From Natrinema salsiterrestre (lineage in GTDB: Archaea > Halobacteriota > Halobacteria > Halobacteriales > Natrialbaceae), in the NCBI RefSeq assembly GCF_029502005.1, contig NZ_JAMQOT010000007.1:124001-188000 (forward strand): a DNA stretch of 64,000 nt, read 5' to 3'. The position numbers and the translations under genes are program-made. This document shows, one piece after another, positions 18,111 to 27,767 of the stretch. How positions within the stretch are numbered: position 1 is the first letter of the stretch; every line of letters starts with the position of its first letter. The notes beneath the pieces are model-generated. The model saw nothing but the letters and a program-made list of their open reading frames with translations. It had not been told where the DNA came from and did not search any database.

Positions 18111-19727
18111 TCAGTCGTCGCCCTCGTCCCGGAGCTCGAACTTCTGGACCTTCCCGGTCGTCGTCCGGGGGAGCTCCTGCACGAACTCGACTTCCCGCGG
18201 GTGTTTGTACTCCGCGAGGTTCTCGAGGCAGTACTGTTTGATATCGTCCGGCGTCGCCTCGGCGTCGGGGGTGGGGACGACGAAGGCCTTGACCGTCTCG
18301 CCGCGGCGGTCGTCGGGCACGCCGACGACGGCGGCGTCGGCGATGTCGTCGTGCTCGAAGAGGAGCTCTTCGACTTCCCGCGGATAGACGTTGTACCCCC
18401 CGGTGACGATCATGTGCTTCTCGCGGTCGACGACGTAGTAGAAGTCGTCCTCGTCCCAGTAGCCGATGTCGCCGGTGTGGAACCAGCGCTTACCGTCTTC
18501 CTCGGTGAAGGCCTCCTCGTTGGCCTCGGGCAGGCCGTAGTACTCCTTCATCACGTTCGGCCCGTGGATGACGAGCTCGCCCGTGATCTCGTGGAGATCC
18601 GCTTCGTCCTCGTCGATCGGGCCCTCTTCGACTCGGGGAACCTCGTCGAAGTCCTCGTCTTCGGGCGGCTCGTCACCGCCCGAACGGTCAGCGGAACTTC
18701 GTTCCGCGCTATCGACGATCTTCGCCTCGACGCCCTCGAGGGGCTGGCCGATGCTCCCCTTCCGGCGCGCGTCGTCCGTGTTCGCGTGCGTGACCGGGCT
18801 CGTCTCGGTGAGGCCGTAGCCCTCGTTGAGCTGGACGCCCCAGAGCTCCTCGAACCGCTCGAGGACCTCGATCGGGAGACTCGAGCCGCCGGAGTTGGCG
18901 AAGCGAAGCGCCTCGAACTCGTAGCTCTCGGCGTCGGGCTGGTTGATCATGTCGTTGAACATCGCGGGGACGCCGAACATGATCGTGATCTCGTCGTCCT
19001 CGAGCTGGTTCATCACGGTCGGCGCGTCCCACTCGGGGACGGGGTAGTAGGTGCCGCCGCTGTACATCGCGCCGTTCATCACGACGGACATGCCGTAGAT
19101 GTGAAACAGCGGGAGAGTGCCGATGAGCCGATCGGAGGCCTGAAACCCGCCCGGCGGGACGTCGGCGTTGGCCCGCGTGGTAAAGGCGAGGTTGTGGTGA
19201 GTCAACAGGACGCCCTTCGGCGTGCCGGTCGTCCCGGACGTGTAGGGCTGGACCGCGATGTCGTCGTCCGCGCGGTCCACGACGTCCTTGGTGTCGTCGG
19301 CGAGGAAACCGTCGAAATCGGTCGCGCCGTCGACGTCGGCGCCGACGCTGACGACCTGTTCGACGTCCGTGTCGTCCTGTACCTCGAGGACGTTCGGCAC
19401 GAGGTCGGCCAGCGCGACGACCGCTTTCGCTCCGCTGTCGCCCAGCATGTGTTCGATCTCGCGGGCCTTGTACTGGGGGTTCATCGGGACGATGATCCCG
19501 CCGGCGCGCAGGGTGCCGTAGAAGGCGACGACGAACTGGGGGAGGTTCGGGAGGTAGATCCCGACGCGGTCGCCCTCGCCGATGCCGCGGTCCTCGAGGG
19601 CTCGGGCGAACTGGCCCGCCTGCTCCCAGAATTCGTCGTAGGTCAGTTCGGTTCCGTCGTACGCGATCGCGGCCGAGTCCGGGTTCGCGTCCACCGTCTC
19701 GGCGACGTCTGTCACGAGGTTTGTCAT
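18111..19727 (-). CDS. Long-chain fatty acid-CoA ligase
   Basis: This AMP-forming acyl-CoA synthetase of 538 residues has the phosphate-binding loop YTSGTTGTPKGV near residue 165, the adenine motif YGLTETSPV, the hinge region near WFHTGDIGYWDEDDFYYVVDR, and the C-terminal catalytic Lys in TTGKVQKFELR. It activates a fatty or related carboxylic acid for the beta-oxidation enzymes encoded nearby. An insertion rich in Asp and Glu after VDSAERSS (about residues 340-375) is longer than in most relatives and may be a haloarchaeal surface loop. Confidence 0.9.
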   Translation of the reverse strand: MTNLVTDVAETVDANPDSAAIAYDGTELTYDEFWEQAGQFARALEDRGIGEGDRVGIYLPNLPQFVVAFYGTLRAGGIIVPMNPQYKAREIEHMLGDSGAKAVVALADLVPNVLEVQDDTDVEQVVSVGADVDGATDFDGFLADDTKDVVDRADDDIAVQPYTSGTTGTPKGVLLTHHNLAFTTRANADVPPGGFQASDRLIGTLPLFHIYGMSVVMNGAMYSGGTYYPVPEWDAPTVMNQLEDDEITIMFGVPAMFNDMINQPDAESYEFEALRFANSGGSSLPIEVLERFEELWGVQLNEGYGLTETSPVTHANTDDARRKGSIGQPLEGVEAKIVDSAERSSADRSGGDEPPEDEDFDEVPRVEEGPIDEDEADLHEITGELVIHGPNVMKEYYGLPEANEEAFTEEDGKRWFHTGDIGYWDEDDFYYVVDREKHMIVTGGYNVYPREVEELLFEHDDIADAAVVGVPDDRRGETVKAFVVPTPDAEATPDDIKQYCLENLAEYKHPREVEFVQELPRTTTGKVQKFELRDEGDD

Positions 19728-19856
19728 ACGTTGTGTAGGCGTCGGTTGAGGGCCACAAAAGGATTGTTACTCGTCGATCCCGCGTATTCGGATCGGCCGT
19801 GAGAGCTCGCGAGTAGAACCGCCGTCTGACCGGCCAGTGGCCGGGTTGTGCGGTCG

Positions 19857-22220
19857 TTAGTCCCCGTCTCCGGCGGAGGCCGCGAACGCGGTCGGCAACC
19901 GCTCGAGGTGGGCGAGCCCGAGACCGGTGAGGGCGAGGACTGCCGCGGCGACCTGCACCATCACTGCCGTGCTGTCACCGACGGCGTAACTCGTCGCCGG
20001 GGCGTACATCGCGGTGAACGACAGCACGAGGTAGACGAACCGCTGGGGGAGACTGAGCACGTTCCGGCCGTCGTAGCCGATCGTGACGGCCGTCAGTGCA
20101 ACGACGCCGACGAACACGGCGAACGTGGCGACCGGCGTGGCGGTCAGCGACCAGTTCACGAGACTGTCGTTCGCGACCAGCGCGAACGGGATGAGGAATC
20201 CGGCCGCACCGATACGGAGCGCCTGTTTGGCGGACGTCATGAACCCGCTGTCGGCGATTCGCGAGCCGACGGCCACGGCCACCGCGACGGGCGGCGTGAT
20301 AGCCGACAACATCGCGAAGTAGAACACGAACAGGTGGGCCGTGATTTCGCTGACGCCGAGGTCCTGCAGCGGCGCGGTCAGGAGCGTCGCGACCAGAATG
20401 TAGGCCGCCGGGGTCGGCATCCCCAGCCCGAACAGAATGCTCGTGATCATCGCCAGCAGGAGCACGACCAGGAGGACGCCGCCGCCCAGCGCCACCATCC
20501 GGACGCTGATGACGGAGGTGAGCCCGGTCTGGGTGAGCATGGAGATGATGAGTCCCATCGCGGCCAGGACGCCCACGAGGGGTGCCATGTCCAGCGCGCC
20601 CCGCTTGAACCCCTTGAACGTCGTGTAGCCCGTCCGGAGCAGCGCCGCGGCGCTCGCCGTAGCGAAACTCGGCGTCTCATCGCCGGTCTCGTCGGCGGTC
20701 CGACCGAACTGGTCGGGGAACAGTCGCCGCCCGACGAGCAGCAACTGATCGCGGACGAACATCGTCGCGATGATGGTGATCACGGTGTAGAGCCCCGCAG
20801 CCATCGGCGAGAGTTCCATGACGACGAGCGTGTACAACAGGACCGCCATCGGGATTCCGAAGTGGCCGCCGTCGAAAAACCGCACCAGCGCGCCGACGAA
20901 CTCCCTCGAGGCCGCCTTCAGGTCGTCGGTGACCGCGACCGCCTGTAGCAGGCGGGCGACGACGAGGACCGCGGCGGCGACGGCGGCCGAGGGGAGCAGC
21001 CCGAGCGAGAGGATCGACTGTCCCGCGTAGAAGGTTCCGCACAGGACGGCGACGTACAGTCCCGTGAGCAACGTGCTCGCGCTGAACAGCGAGCCGAGGA
21101 TCCCGCCCTCGTTGACGTCCTCGGTGACCCAGCCGAAGCGCAACACGGCGAACTGGACGGCGATGCCGGCGCTGAAGTAGAACAGCAGGGCCGGAATGAG
21201 CGCTGCGCGGATGATCTCGACGTAGGAGACGCCGATGATGTCCGCCATCAGGAAGGCGGCCACGCCCATGACCGGGGGCATGATCTGTCCGCCGGAGGAG
21301 GCGACGCTCTCGATCGCGGCCGCGTAGTCGGAGCGGACGCCCTGACGCTTCATCATCGGGATGGTGAACGATCCGGTCGTCGCGGTGTTGGCCGCGGCGC
21401 TGCCGGTGATCGACCCCATCGCCATGCTCGAAATGACGGCGACGTGGACGACGCCGCTCCGCAGGTTGTTCCCGATCTTCTGGCCGGCACCGAGGATGAC
21501 GTCCAGCGCACCGTAGGCCCGGGCCAGCCCCGCGAACATGATGAAGATGGCGACCCAGGTGGCACCGACTTCCATGATGAAGCTGAACACGCCGGAGATG
21601 CGGACCGCACCGAAGGTCACCACGTCCGTCAGCGTGAACCCTGGGTGAGAGAGGAAGCCGGGCAGCGACTCCCCGAACAGCGCGTACAGCACCGACGCGA
21701 GTGCGACGAGCGAGATCGACCACCCGTACGCGCGACGCGTCGCGTCGATGGTCAACCCGATGACGACGAGGCCGACGTAGAGGTCCGTGTTGGTGAACCC
21801 GAACACGATGGCCTCGCGGGACAGCCGAAAGTACGCCGTATACACGTAGTATCCGGTGGCCACCCCCGCGACGGCGGCGAGCAGACAGACGAGGGAGTCG
21901 ACCCGTCTGACGATCGCGTACTGCCGGGTGCCCAACTGACGCGTGAAGGCCGATCTCGCGCTCTCGTCGGTGGGGTTCTCGATCAGTGTCAGTGCCTGTG
22001 TGAGGTAGTAGAGGCCGATGCCGACGCCGAAGAAGGCGACTGCGAATCTCGTTCGGACGATCGGCCGGGCGTACGCGTAAAAGATCGTTCCGAGGGTCAA
22101 TCCGATGGCCATCCCGGTGATGAGAACGACCAGCACCTGCTCGACGGCTGGGCGGCGAAGAAAGTCGTCGAGGGCCTCTCGAGGGCGTGGTACCTCCGTG
22201 TCAGTTGCAGTTTCGCTCAT
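19857..22220 (-). CDS. TRAP transporter fused permease (TAXI type, DctQ-DctM fusion)
   Basis: The 787-residue product is an integral membrane protein with around eighteen hydrophobic segments. The N-terminal third is the small DctQ-like four-helix part, and the rest is the DctM-like large permease with characteristic segments such as GSITGSAAANTATTGSFTIP and PPVMGVAAFLMA. Fused permeases with these signatures pair with TAXI-type binding proteins, and the gene for one lies 61 bases upstream on the same strand. Such transporters use an ion gradient to import organic acids; the substrate cannot be read here. The pair forms a two-gene operon. Confidence 0.92.
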   Translation of the reverse strand: MSETATDTEVPRPREALDDFLRRPAVEQVLVVLITGMAIGLTLGTIFYAYARPIVRTRFAVAFFGVGIGLYYLTQALTLIENPTDESARSAFTRQLGTRQYAIVRRVDSLVCLLAAVAGVATGYYVYTAYFRLSREAIVFGFTNTDLYVGLVVIGLTIDATRRAYGWSISLVALASVLYALFGESLPGFLSHPGFTLTDVVTFGAVRISGVFSFIMEVGATWVAIFIMFAGLARAYGALDVILGAGQKIGNNLRSGVVHVAVISSMAMGSITGSAAANTATTGSFTIPMMKRQGVRSDYAAAIESVASSGGQIMPPVMGVAAFLMADIIGVSYVEIIRAALIPALLFYFSAGIAVQFAVLRFGWVTEDVNEGGILGSLFSASTLLTGLYVAVLCGTFYAGQSILSLGLLPSAAVAAAVLVVARLLQAVAVTDDLKAASREFVGALVRFFDGGHFGIPMAVLLYTLVVMELSPMAAGLYTVITIIATMFVRDQLLLVGRRLFPDQFGRTADETGDETPSFATASAAALLRTGYTTFKGFKRGALDMAPLVGVLAAMGLIISMLTQTGLTSVISVRMVALGGGVLLVVLLLAMITSILFGLGMPTPAAYILVATLLTAPLQDLGVSEITAHLFVFYFAMLSAITPPVAVAVAVGSRIADSGFMTSAKQALRIGAAGFLIPFALVANDSLVNWSLTATPVATFAVFVGVVALTAVTIGYDGRNVLSLPQRFVYLVLSFTAMYAPATSYAVGDSTAVMVQVAAAVLALTGLGLAHLERLPTAFAASAGDGD

Positions 22221-22281
22221 GGTTGTGTATCGCGGTTAGGAGTGTTCAGTGATACCGTCGAACGGAATCGATTGGGGGACG

Positions 22282-23352
22282 TTACTCTCCGATTTCGTAG
22301 TCGTCGTTCCAGACGCCCTTGTCCTGGTAGAACTCCGCGGCGGCGGGGTGGAACGGGATGGTCGTGTAGCCGTTCGTCGTCCAGTGTTCGCCCTCGGCCA
22401 TCGGGCCGAGCAGGGCGTTCGAGTCGCCCAGTCCCTCGCGTTGCTCCCAGAGCGTCTCCAGGAACGCCGTGAGGGTCTCGTCGCTGAAGTCGTCGCGGAC
22501 GACGAAGTTGTACGACAGCCCCGGCGTATTCAGCGTATCAGGCGCGTAGCCGTAGTTCTCCATCCCGGTCGTGTCGACCGAGTTCATGATGACGGCAGGG
22601 TCGTCCTCGAGATCCGAGACGACGTCGTCGGACCACTGAAGCAGCCGCAGGTCGACCGTTCCCTTCATCTGCTGGAGCCATCCGGGCTCGACGCTGCCGT
22701 TGATGAACGTGCCGGCCCCGGCGTCGAGGCGACCCTCGCTCATCGCACTGCCCTGCTCGCCGTAGTCGATACTGATCCGGTCGTAGTCCTCCGTGACGAA
22801 GCTCAGCGCGTACTCGAGCATCTCCGCGGTCCCGGACCCGCTCGGCGTCGGCGAGATGCTGTCGCCCGATCCGATGTCGGAGACGTTCGTCCAGCCGTCG
22901 TTTGCGCTACAGAGGAACCACGCGAGGTCGTACAGGTGGAAGGCCTGCTGGGGCTGGTAGCTCAGGTCGCTGAAGGGATCTTCCTCGTTCGCGATCTTGC
23001 TCGCCGTCCAGTTCTGAATGTAGGAAATGTCGGCGTCGTCGCTTCCGAGACGGCCGATGTTGGCGTTGGTGCCCTCGCTCGGACGGGCCTGCACGTCGAG
23101 ATCGGAGTTCTGCGTGACCGCGTTGGCGATGACCTGACTCATGGAGTACGCCGCGGTCGTTTCCGTCGACGTGGTCATGATCATCTCGCCGTCTTCCCCG
23201 GGGACCGAACCGCCGTTCCCGTTTCCGTTGCCGTTGCCGGACGTTCCGGAGTTTTCGAAACAGCCGGCCAGTGCTGTGAGACCAATTGCGCCGGCAGTTC
23301 CCTTCAGGAACGTCCGCCGGCGACTTCCGTCGTCGCTCATATTTCCAGACAC
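22282..23352 (-). CDS. TAXI family TRAP transporter solute-binding lipoprotein
   Basis: This extracytoplasmic binding protein of 356 residues begins with a twin-arginine signal (RRRTFLKG) and an LAGC lipobox near residue 31, followed by a Gly-Asn linker, so it is probably exported folded and anchored by lipid. The mature part carries TAXI features (segments starting EMIMTTSTETTAAYSMSQ). The GTG at 23352 lies 30 bases from a TATA box, which fits a leaderless start; an ATG four codons later (23340) is the alternative. It is the first gene of the operon with the TRAP permease. Confidence 0.9.
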   Translation of the reverse strand: MSGNMSDDGSRRRTFLKGTAGAIGLTALAGCFENSGTSGNGNGNGNGGSVPGEDGEMIMTTSTETTAAYSMSQVIANAVTQNSDLDVQARPSEGTNANIGRLGSDDADISYIQNWTASKIANEEDPFSDLSYQPQQAFHLYDLAWFLCSANDGWTNVSDIGSGDSISPTPSGSGTAEMLEYALSFVTEDYDRISIDYGEQGSAMSEGRLDAGAGTFINGSVEPGWLQQMKGTVDLRLLQWSDDVVSDLEDDPAVIMNSVDTTGMENYGYAPDTLNTPGLSYNFVVRDDFSDETLTAFLETLWEQREGLGDSNALLGPMAEGEHWTTNGYTTIPFHPAAAEFYQDKGVWNDDYEIGE

Positions 23353-23728
23353 GGGAACTTCACTATCTTTCCGGGTAATAAACGCTTCGCTCTTAGAAAC
23401 GAGTTTTAAATTTCACCGAGGAGTGGAGGGGAAATACGAGGGCACGTTCTCTAGTGAATTCTTTCGCGTTCATGTCGACGAGCGCTTTCGACTGCGGTGT
23501 CGGATCGTTTCGTGATTCGTTCTGCTGGGACTCGGAAATTTCCCGACGACCAGTGGCTATCCGCACGTGTCCGTCGATCTTTGCTACCGCCACGTTCGTC
23601 AGCACTGCAACCGGGAGGTCCGATCGGGTTTCGAGCGCGCTCCAGACGGAAAACCCGATACGATCTGCAGACTGTCACGTGATACTCCGTACCGCAATAC
23701 CTATTGTGCCTTTTCCCTAGGATCAGGT
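23353..23728. other. 376-bp divergent promoter region
   Basis: This lies between the TAXI-TRAP operon and the glutaryl-CoA dehydrogenase gene. It has TTTATT on the minus strand (23377-23382) as the transporter TATA box, an A+T-rich stretch near 23400-23415, and a perfect 10-bp palindrome GGAAATTTCC at 23534-23543 that could be an operator, perhaps for the nearby IclR protein. No gene is supported. Confidence 0.5.
23377..23382 (-). promoter_or_regulatory. TATA box of the TAXI-TRAP operon
   Basis: TTTATT on the minus strand begins 30 bases before the GTG at 23352, the spacing expected for a leaderless transcript. Confidence 0.45.
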
Positions 23729-24892
23729 ATGCTGGATTTCGTTCAGCTCGAGGAGGACCTCGACCAAGAAGAGCGGATGATCCGGGACACGGCCCGGGAG
23801 TTCGTCGAAGAGCACGTCAAACCCGACATCGGTGACCACTTCGAGGCGGGGACCTTCCCGAAGGAGCTCATCCCGAAGATGGGAGAAATGGGCTTTTACG
23901 CGCCGAACCTCGAGGGGTACGGATCGCCCAACGTGTCGGAGACGGCCTACGGACTCCTGATGCAGGAACTCGAGGCCGGCGACTCGGGGCTGCGCTCGAT
24001 GGCGTCGGTTCAGGGGGCCCTCGTTATGTACCCCATACACGCGTACGGGAGCGAGGCGCAGAAAGAGGAGTGGCTGCCGGCGATGGGCGAGGGCGAGGCG
24101 ATCGGCTGCTTCGGGCTGACGGAACCCGAACACGGCTCGAACCCGTCTGCGATGGAGACCCGGGCCGAGGCGGACGGCGACGGCTACGTCCTGAACGGCT
24201 CGAAGACGTGGATCACGAACTCGCCGATCGCGGACGTCGCGATCGTCTGGGCGCGAGACAAATCGTCCGAGGACGACCCGGTTCGCGGGTTCCTCGTCGA
24301 GACCGACCGCGACGGCATCACGACCAACAAGATCGACGACAAGCTCTCCCTGCGCGCCTCGATCACGGGCGAGATCGGCCTGAATAACGTCCACGTCCCC
24401 GAGGAGAACGTGCTCCCCGGCGTCGAGGGGATGAAAGGGCCGCTGTCCTGTCTCACGCAGGCCCGCTACGGCATCGCCTGGGGTGCGGTCGGTGCCGCTC
24501 GAGACTGCTTCGAGGAGGCGCGCCAGTACGCGAAAGATCGCGACCAGTTCGGCGGCCCGATCGGTCGGTTCCAGCTCCAACAGCGCAAGCTCGCGGAGAT
24601 GGGGACCCAGATCACGCTGGCCCAGCTGCTCGCCTACCGGCTCGCCGAACTCAAGGAGCGCGGCGACATGCGACCGCAGCACGTCTCGATGTCGAAGCGG
24701 AACAACGTCCGCATGGCTCGCAACCAGTCCCGCATCGCCCGCGAAATGCTCGGCGGGAACGGCATCACCACCGACTACTCGCCGATGCGCCACATGGCCA
24801 ACCTCGAGACGGTCTACACGTACGAGGGGACACACGACATCCACACGCTCGTCCTCGGCGAGGAGTTCACCGGCATCCAGGCCTACCAGTAG
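23729..24892 (+). CDS. Glutaryl-CoA dehydrogenase-like acyl-CoA dehydrogenase
   Basis: The 387-residue protein matches glutaryl-CoA dehydrogenase closely in its signature regions: GLRSMASVQGALVMYPIHAYGS with the Arg expected to bind the distal carboxylate, GCFGLTEPEHGSNPS, KTWITNSPIADVAIVWAR, and the C-terminal TYEGTHDIHTLVLG holding catalytic Glu366, followed by FTGIQAY. Such enzymes oxidise and decarboxylate glutaryl-CoA to crotonyl-CoA, a step of lysine, tryptophan and aromatic acid breakdown. Crotonyl-CoA could then enter the hydratase, dehydrogenase and thiolase steps encoded upstream. It is divergent from the TAXI-TRAP genes and followed by an IclR regulator gene. Confidence 0.85.
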   Translation: MLDFVQLEEDLDQEERMIRDTAREFVEEHVKPDIGDHFEAGTFPKELIPKMGEMGFYAPNLEGYGSPNVSETAYGLLMQELEAGDSGLRSMASVQGALVMYPIHAYGSEAQKEEWLPAMGEGEAIGCFGLTEPEHGSNPSAMETRAEADGDGYVLNGSKTWITNSPIADVAIVWARDKSSEDDPVRGFLVETDRDGITTNKIDDKLSLRASITGEIGLNNVHVPEENVLPGVEGMKGPLSCLTQARYGIAWGAVGAARDCFEEARQYAKDRDQFGGPIGRFQLQQRKLAEMGTQITLAQLLAYRLAELKERGDMRPQHVSMSKRNNVRMARNQSRIAREMLGGNGITTDYSPMRHMANLETVYTYEGTHDIHTLVLGEEFTGIQAYQ

Positions 24893-25021
24893 CGACGGAG
24901 CCGGCGGTTCCGTTTTCTCTCGCTTCGATCCGCGTTCGAATACGGGGACGACCGTCCCGTCCGACAAGCCGTCCGTTTCAGTATCCGGAACATTGATTGC
25001 GCCGTGCGAATAGCATCGGAT

Positions 25022-25792
25022 ATGGATACGGATCGAGACGAGACCGCAACCGACGAAGTCGGCGTCTCGACGACGCGAAAGACATTCGCACTCCTCGAGG
25101 CGCTCAAAGACGAGGAGGGCGTCACGATAGCGGACCTCACCGAGCGGACGGACCTCCCGAAGAGCACCGTCTATCGGCACCTGCAGACGCTCACCGATCT
25201 CGGGTACGTGATCGAACGCGACGGGAACTACTACGTCGGGTTTCGGTTCGTCGAACTCGGGGAGCAGGCCCGGTCCCGGAGAGTGGGATACACGGCGGCC
25301 AAGCGCGCGGTGTTCGAACTCGGCCAGGAGACCGACGAACGCGCGGTGTTCATCGTCGAAGAGGACGACGAGGCCGTCTACGTCCACCGCTACGGGAGCC
25401 TCACGAACACGATGATCGGTCACCGGCGGCCCCTCCACTCGATGGCGGCGGGCAAGGTCGTTCTCGCGGAGCGGGACGACGACGGCGTCTCCCGCTATAT
25501 CGAGGAGGTGGGGCTCGAGGCGATCACGCCGAACACGATCACCGATCCCGACGCGCTGTTCGCGGAACTCGAGCGGGTCCGCGACCGGGGATACGCGGTG
25601 AACAACCAGGAGCACATGGAAGGACTTCGCGGCGTCTCCGTGCCCGTCTATACGCCCGACGAGGACTTCCTCGGGTCGCTGAGCGTCTTCGGGCCGACCA
25701 GCCGATTCACCGACGACTACGTTCACGACGAGCTCCCGACCCGACTGCGGGACAAGGCGGGCGAAATCAGGGTCACGCTCGCGTACGGCTAA
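25022..25792 (+). CDS. IclR family transcriptional regulator
   Basis: The 256-residue protein has an N-terminal winged helix-turn-helix (about residues 15-75, with TIADLTERTDLPKSTVYRHLQTL) and a C-terminal IclR effector domain that begins RRVGYTAAKRAVFELGQETDERAVF and contains HRRPLHSMAAGKVVLA, the family's ligand-pocket region. IclR proteins sense small acids or aromatics. Being next to glutaryl-CoA dehydrogenase and the TAXI transporter, it probably controls them. The ATG at 25022 is preferred over a GTG six codons upstream. Confidence 0.9.
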   Translation: MDTDRDETATDEVGVSTTRKTFALLEALKDEEGVTIADLTERTDLPKSTVYRHLQTLTDLGYVIERDGNYYVGFRFVELGEQARSRRVGYTAAKRAVFELGQETDERAVFIVEEDDEAVYVHRYGSLTNTMIGHRRPLHSMAAGKVVLAERDDDGVSRYIEEVGLEAITPNTITDPDALFAELERVRDRGYAVNNQEHMEGLRGVSVPVYTPDEDFLGSLSVFGPTSRFTDDYVHDELPTRLRDKAGEIRVTLAYG

Positions 25793-26080
25793 CGACGTCG
25801 ACGTCGACGAACCGAGACTGCCGGTCCGGGGTCCGAGACCTCGGAACTGATCACGAGGGCTCGCCCGGCGATCGGGGCCGGATCTCAGCGGTCGGCGTTT
25901 CACTCGTCGAAACGGCGGCCGGATCGGTCGGTCCTTCCGAGCGGGTCACCGCCATCGCACGTAACTCGTCCCGTCATTCAGTCCTATCCGTTCGAAAACC
26001 GGGTCCTGCCTTCCGTATGATGAAACGAGTCGTGCCCGCTACCGAAACGGTTTTGTCGATTTCCCGGAATATCCGATCCG

Positions 26081-26695
26081 ATGACTGACCACCTCGCAGC
26101 GCCGGGACCGGATCCCAAAGTCCTGCGTCTCATCCGAAAATACGAACTCGAGGGCCTCGGCGACGAGCTCGAGGCTCAGTGGACCCGTTCAGACGACCGA
26201 ACGAGTCTCCGAGGACTCGCCGAATCGTTCAACCAACGGCTCCTCCGAGCCGCGCTCGCCGACGCCGGTGTCGACACGATTACCGACGACGTCAGTCGGC
26301 TCTACGCCCTTCTCGACGGCGACGAGGGAAGTCGCGGCGAACGAACCGCGGCCAGACGGCGGCTCGAGCGAGCGGAGGTCGACGTCGAGACGCTGCGAGA
26401 CGAGTTCGTCTCCTACGGGGCGATCCGGTCGTACCTCACCGGCTACCGGGACGCGTCGCTCCCGGAATCGGAGGCGGACGTCCGGGAGACGGAGTCCCGA
26501 ACGATCGAGGGACTCCGCCAGCGGACGATCGCGGTCACCGAGAGCAAACTCGCTCGACTGCGGGACGGCGGGCACCTGCGACTCGGTTCCCACCGGGTCC
26601 TCGCCGACGTCCAGGTCCTCTGCGAGGAGTGCGGTCGACAGTACGACGTCGCCAGACTGCTCGAGACTGGCGCGTGTGACTGCGGGGATTCCTGA
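26081..26695 (+). CDS. Rod-determining factor RdfA-like protein
   Basis: The 204-residue protein begins with a helical segment KVLRLIRKYELEGLGDELEAQWT, then SLRGLAESFNQRLLRAALADAGVD, and ends in a cysteine-bearing tail with CEECGRQYDVARLLETGACDC, which has CxxC and CxC pairs and could bind a metal. I recognise it as a member of the haloarchaeal RdfA family, named for a Haloferax volcanii factor needed for rod-shaped cells. Many haloarchaea carry several copies near integrated or accessory genes, so not every copy need act in cell shape. Confidence 0.7.
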   Translation: MTDHLAAPGPDPKVLRLIRKYELEGLGDELEAQWTRSDDRTSLRGLAESFNQRLLRAALADAGVDTITDDVSRLYALLDGDEGSRGERTAARRRLERAEVDVETLRDEFVSYGAIRSYLTGYRDASLPESEADVRETESRTIEGLRQRTIAVTESKLARLRDGGHLRLGSHRVLADVQVLCEECGRQYDVARLLETGACDCGDS

Positions 26696-27166
26696 GGACA
26701 CTCGAATCGGACCGGACGAACCCATAACAATCGTACGGCTGTTACGGGTATCGCCGATCCCGGATTTTCTCCGCCGACTCGGTACTGTTCGGGAAACATG
26801 TTATGTGATAGTAATGACGCTCGAATTTTCATATATGCGGTACCGATGCGATTACTCGGCAGCAGTCGTCGGAAACACCGCGCCGCGACGCAGCAACGGT
26901 TCGATCGGTACCGAATCGCCTATTACGCCGTTTAACGACGGGTTCGTCTCCCGAAGCCGGCCGGCTGAGCCTCTCTCCATTCAGACGCACGCTGTGACCG
27001 TTCGACGTAACAGTCTCAACAAATATTATAGCATTTCATAGAACGATCAATGTAGCTATGGTTCTACGAACGGGTGTACCGTCGACGGATTTGATCGGTC
27101 GATCGGGCGGGTACGGGTCGTGGTATCCGCCGAGGGTTTATACCGGAAGCCGCGGCCAAGGGGGGT
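26696..27166. other. 471-bp intergenic region
   Basis: No gene seen. Several A+T-rich patches occur, notably around 26805-26840 and 27015-27055, together with a short inverted repeat TAACA/TGTTA spaced 10 bases apart near 26726-26745. The last 30 bases are the promoter of the next gene. Confidence 0.4.
27137..27142 (+). promoter_or_regulatory. TATA box of the DUF3006-like gene
   Basis: TTTATA begins 30 bases before the ATG at 27167 and indicates a leaderless transcript. Confidence 0.55.
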
Positions 27167-27622
27167 ATGTCGGAACGATCCCGACGACAGCGACGAACAG
27201 TGCTTCGAACGGTCGGTGCCCTCGGTGCGGGGGCGGTCGCCGCGGTGACGACCGCCGGTGCGAGTACCGGGGATCCACCGAATCGACCCGATCGCGCACC
27301 TGAGCCGGAGAGCACGCCGTCGGCCGCTCCCGGTTCGTCCCCGGTCGATGTCGAGATCGGTGACCTACTCGAGGGCTCCGATCTGTACGTCGGCGTCGTC
27401 GACCGAATCGTCGACGGGGAACACGTCGTTCTCCTGCTCGAGGACGGGGAGGAGGTCGTCGACCAACTCGTGTTACCGGTCGATCGATTCGACGATATCG
27501 AACCGGACGACATCCTGTTGACCGCCGCGACGGACGGCGAGTTACACGCGTACCGGCGGGTTCCGTCGAAACCGAACGGCTGTCCCGATCCCGGTTTCGA
27601 GCCGCTCCCGTCCGACGACTGA
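27167..27622 (+). CDS. Tat-exported small protein with DUF3006-like domain
   Basis: The 151-residue protein starts with an arginine-rich Tat-like signal (RRQRRTVLRTVG followed by a hydrophobic stretch ending near residue 33), then a proline-rich linker. The folded part (about residues 60-115) reads VGVVDRIVDGEHVVLLLEDG and then EVVDQLVLP, the pattern of DUF3006, a small beta domain of unknown role often found next to surface or nuclease domains. There is no lipobox cysteine. The function is unknown; it is probably outside the membrane. Confidence 0.65.
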   Translation: MSERSRRQRRTVLRTVGALGAGAVAAVTTAGASTGDPPNRPDRAPEPESTPSAAPGSSPVDVEIGDLLEGSDLYVGVVDRIVDGEHVVLLLEDGEEVVDQLVLPVDRFDDIEPDDILLTAATDGELHAYRRVPSKPNGCPDPGFEPLPSDD

Positions 27623-27767
27623 GACGGACGCCGCGCTCCGTCGTCCGTCTCCCCGGGCCGCTCAGACCCGGTGGTTCCCCGGCACTATCGGTGGTTGTCA
27701 ACTCGTGACGGAGCAGGAATCAGCAAGTACAACGCGTAATGCTCGTAGACGCGTCGGTCTATACACG

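Noticed and set aside
23723-25903. Open frame of 726 codons on the minus strand
   Set aside because: It runs opposite the glutaryl-CoA dehydrogenase and IclR genes and shows only shadow composition.
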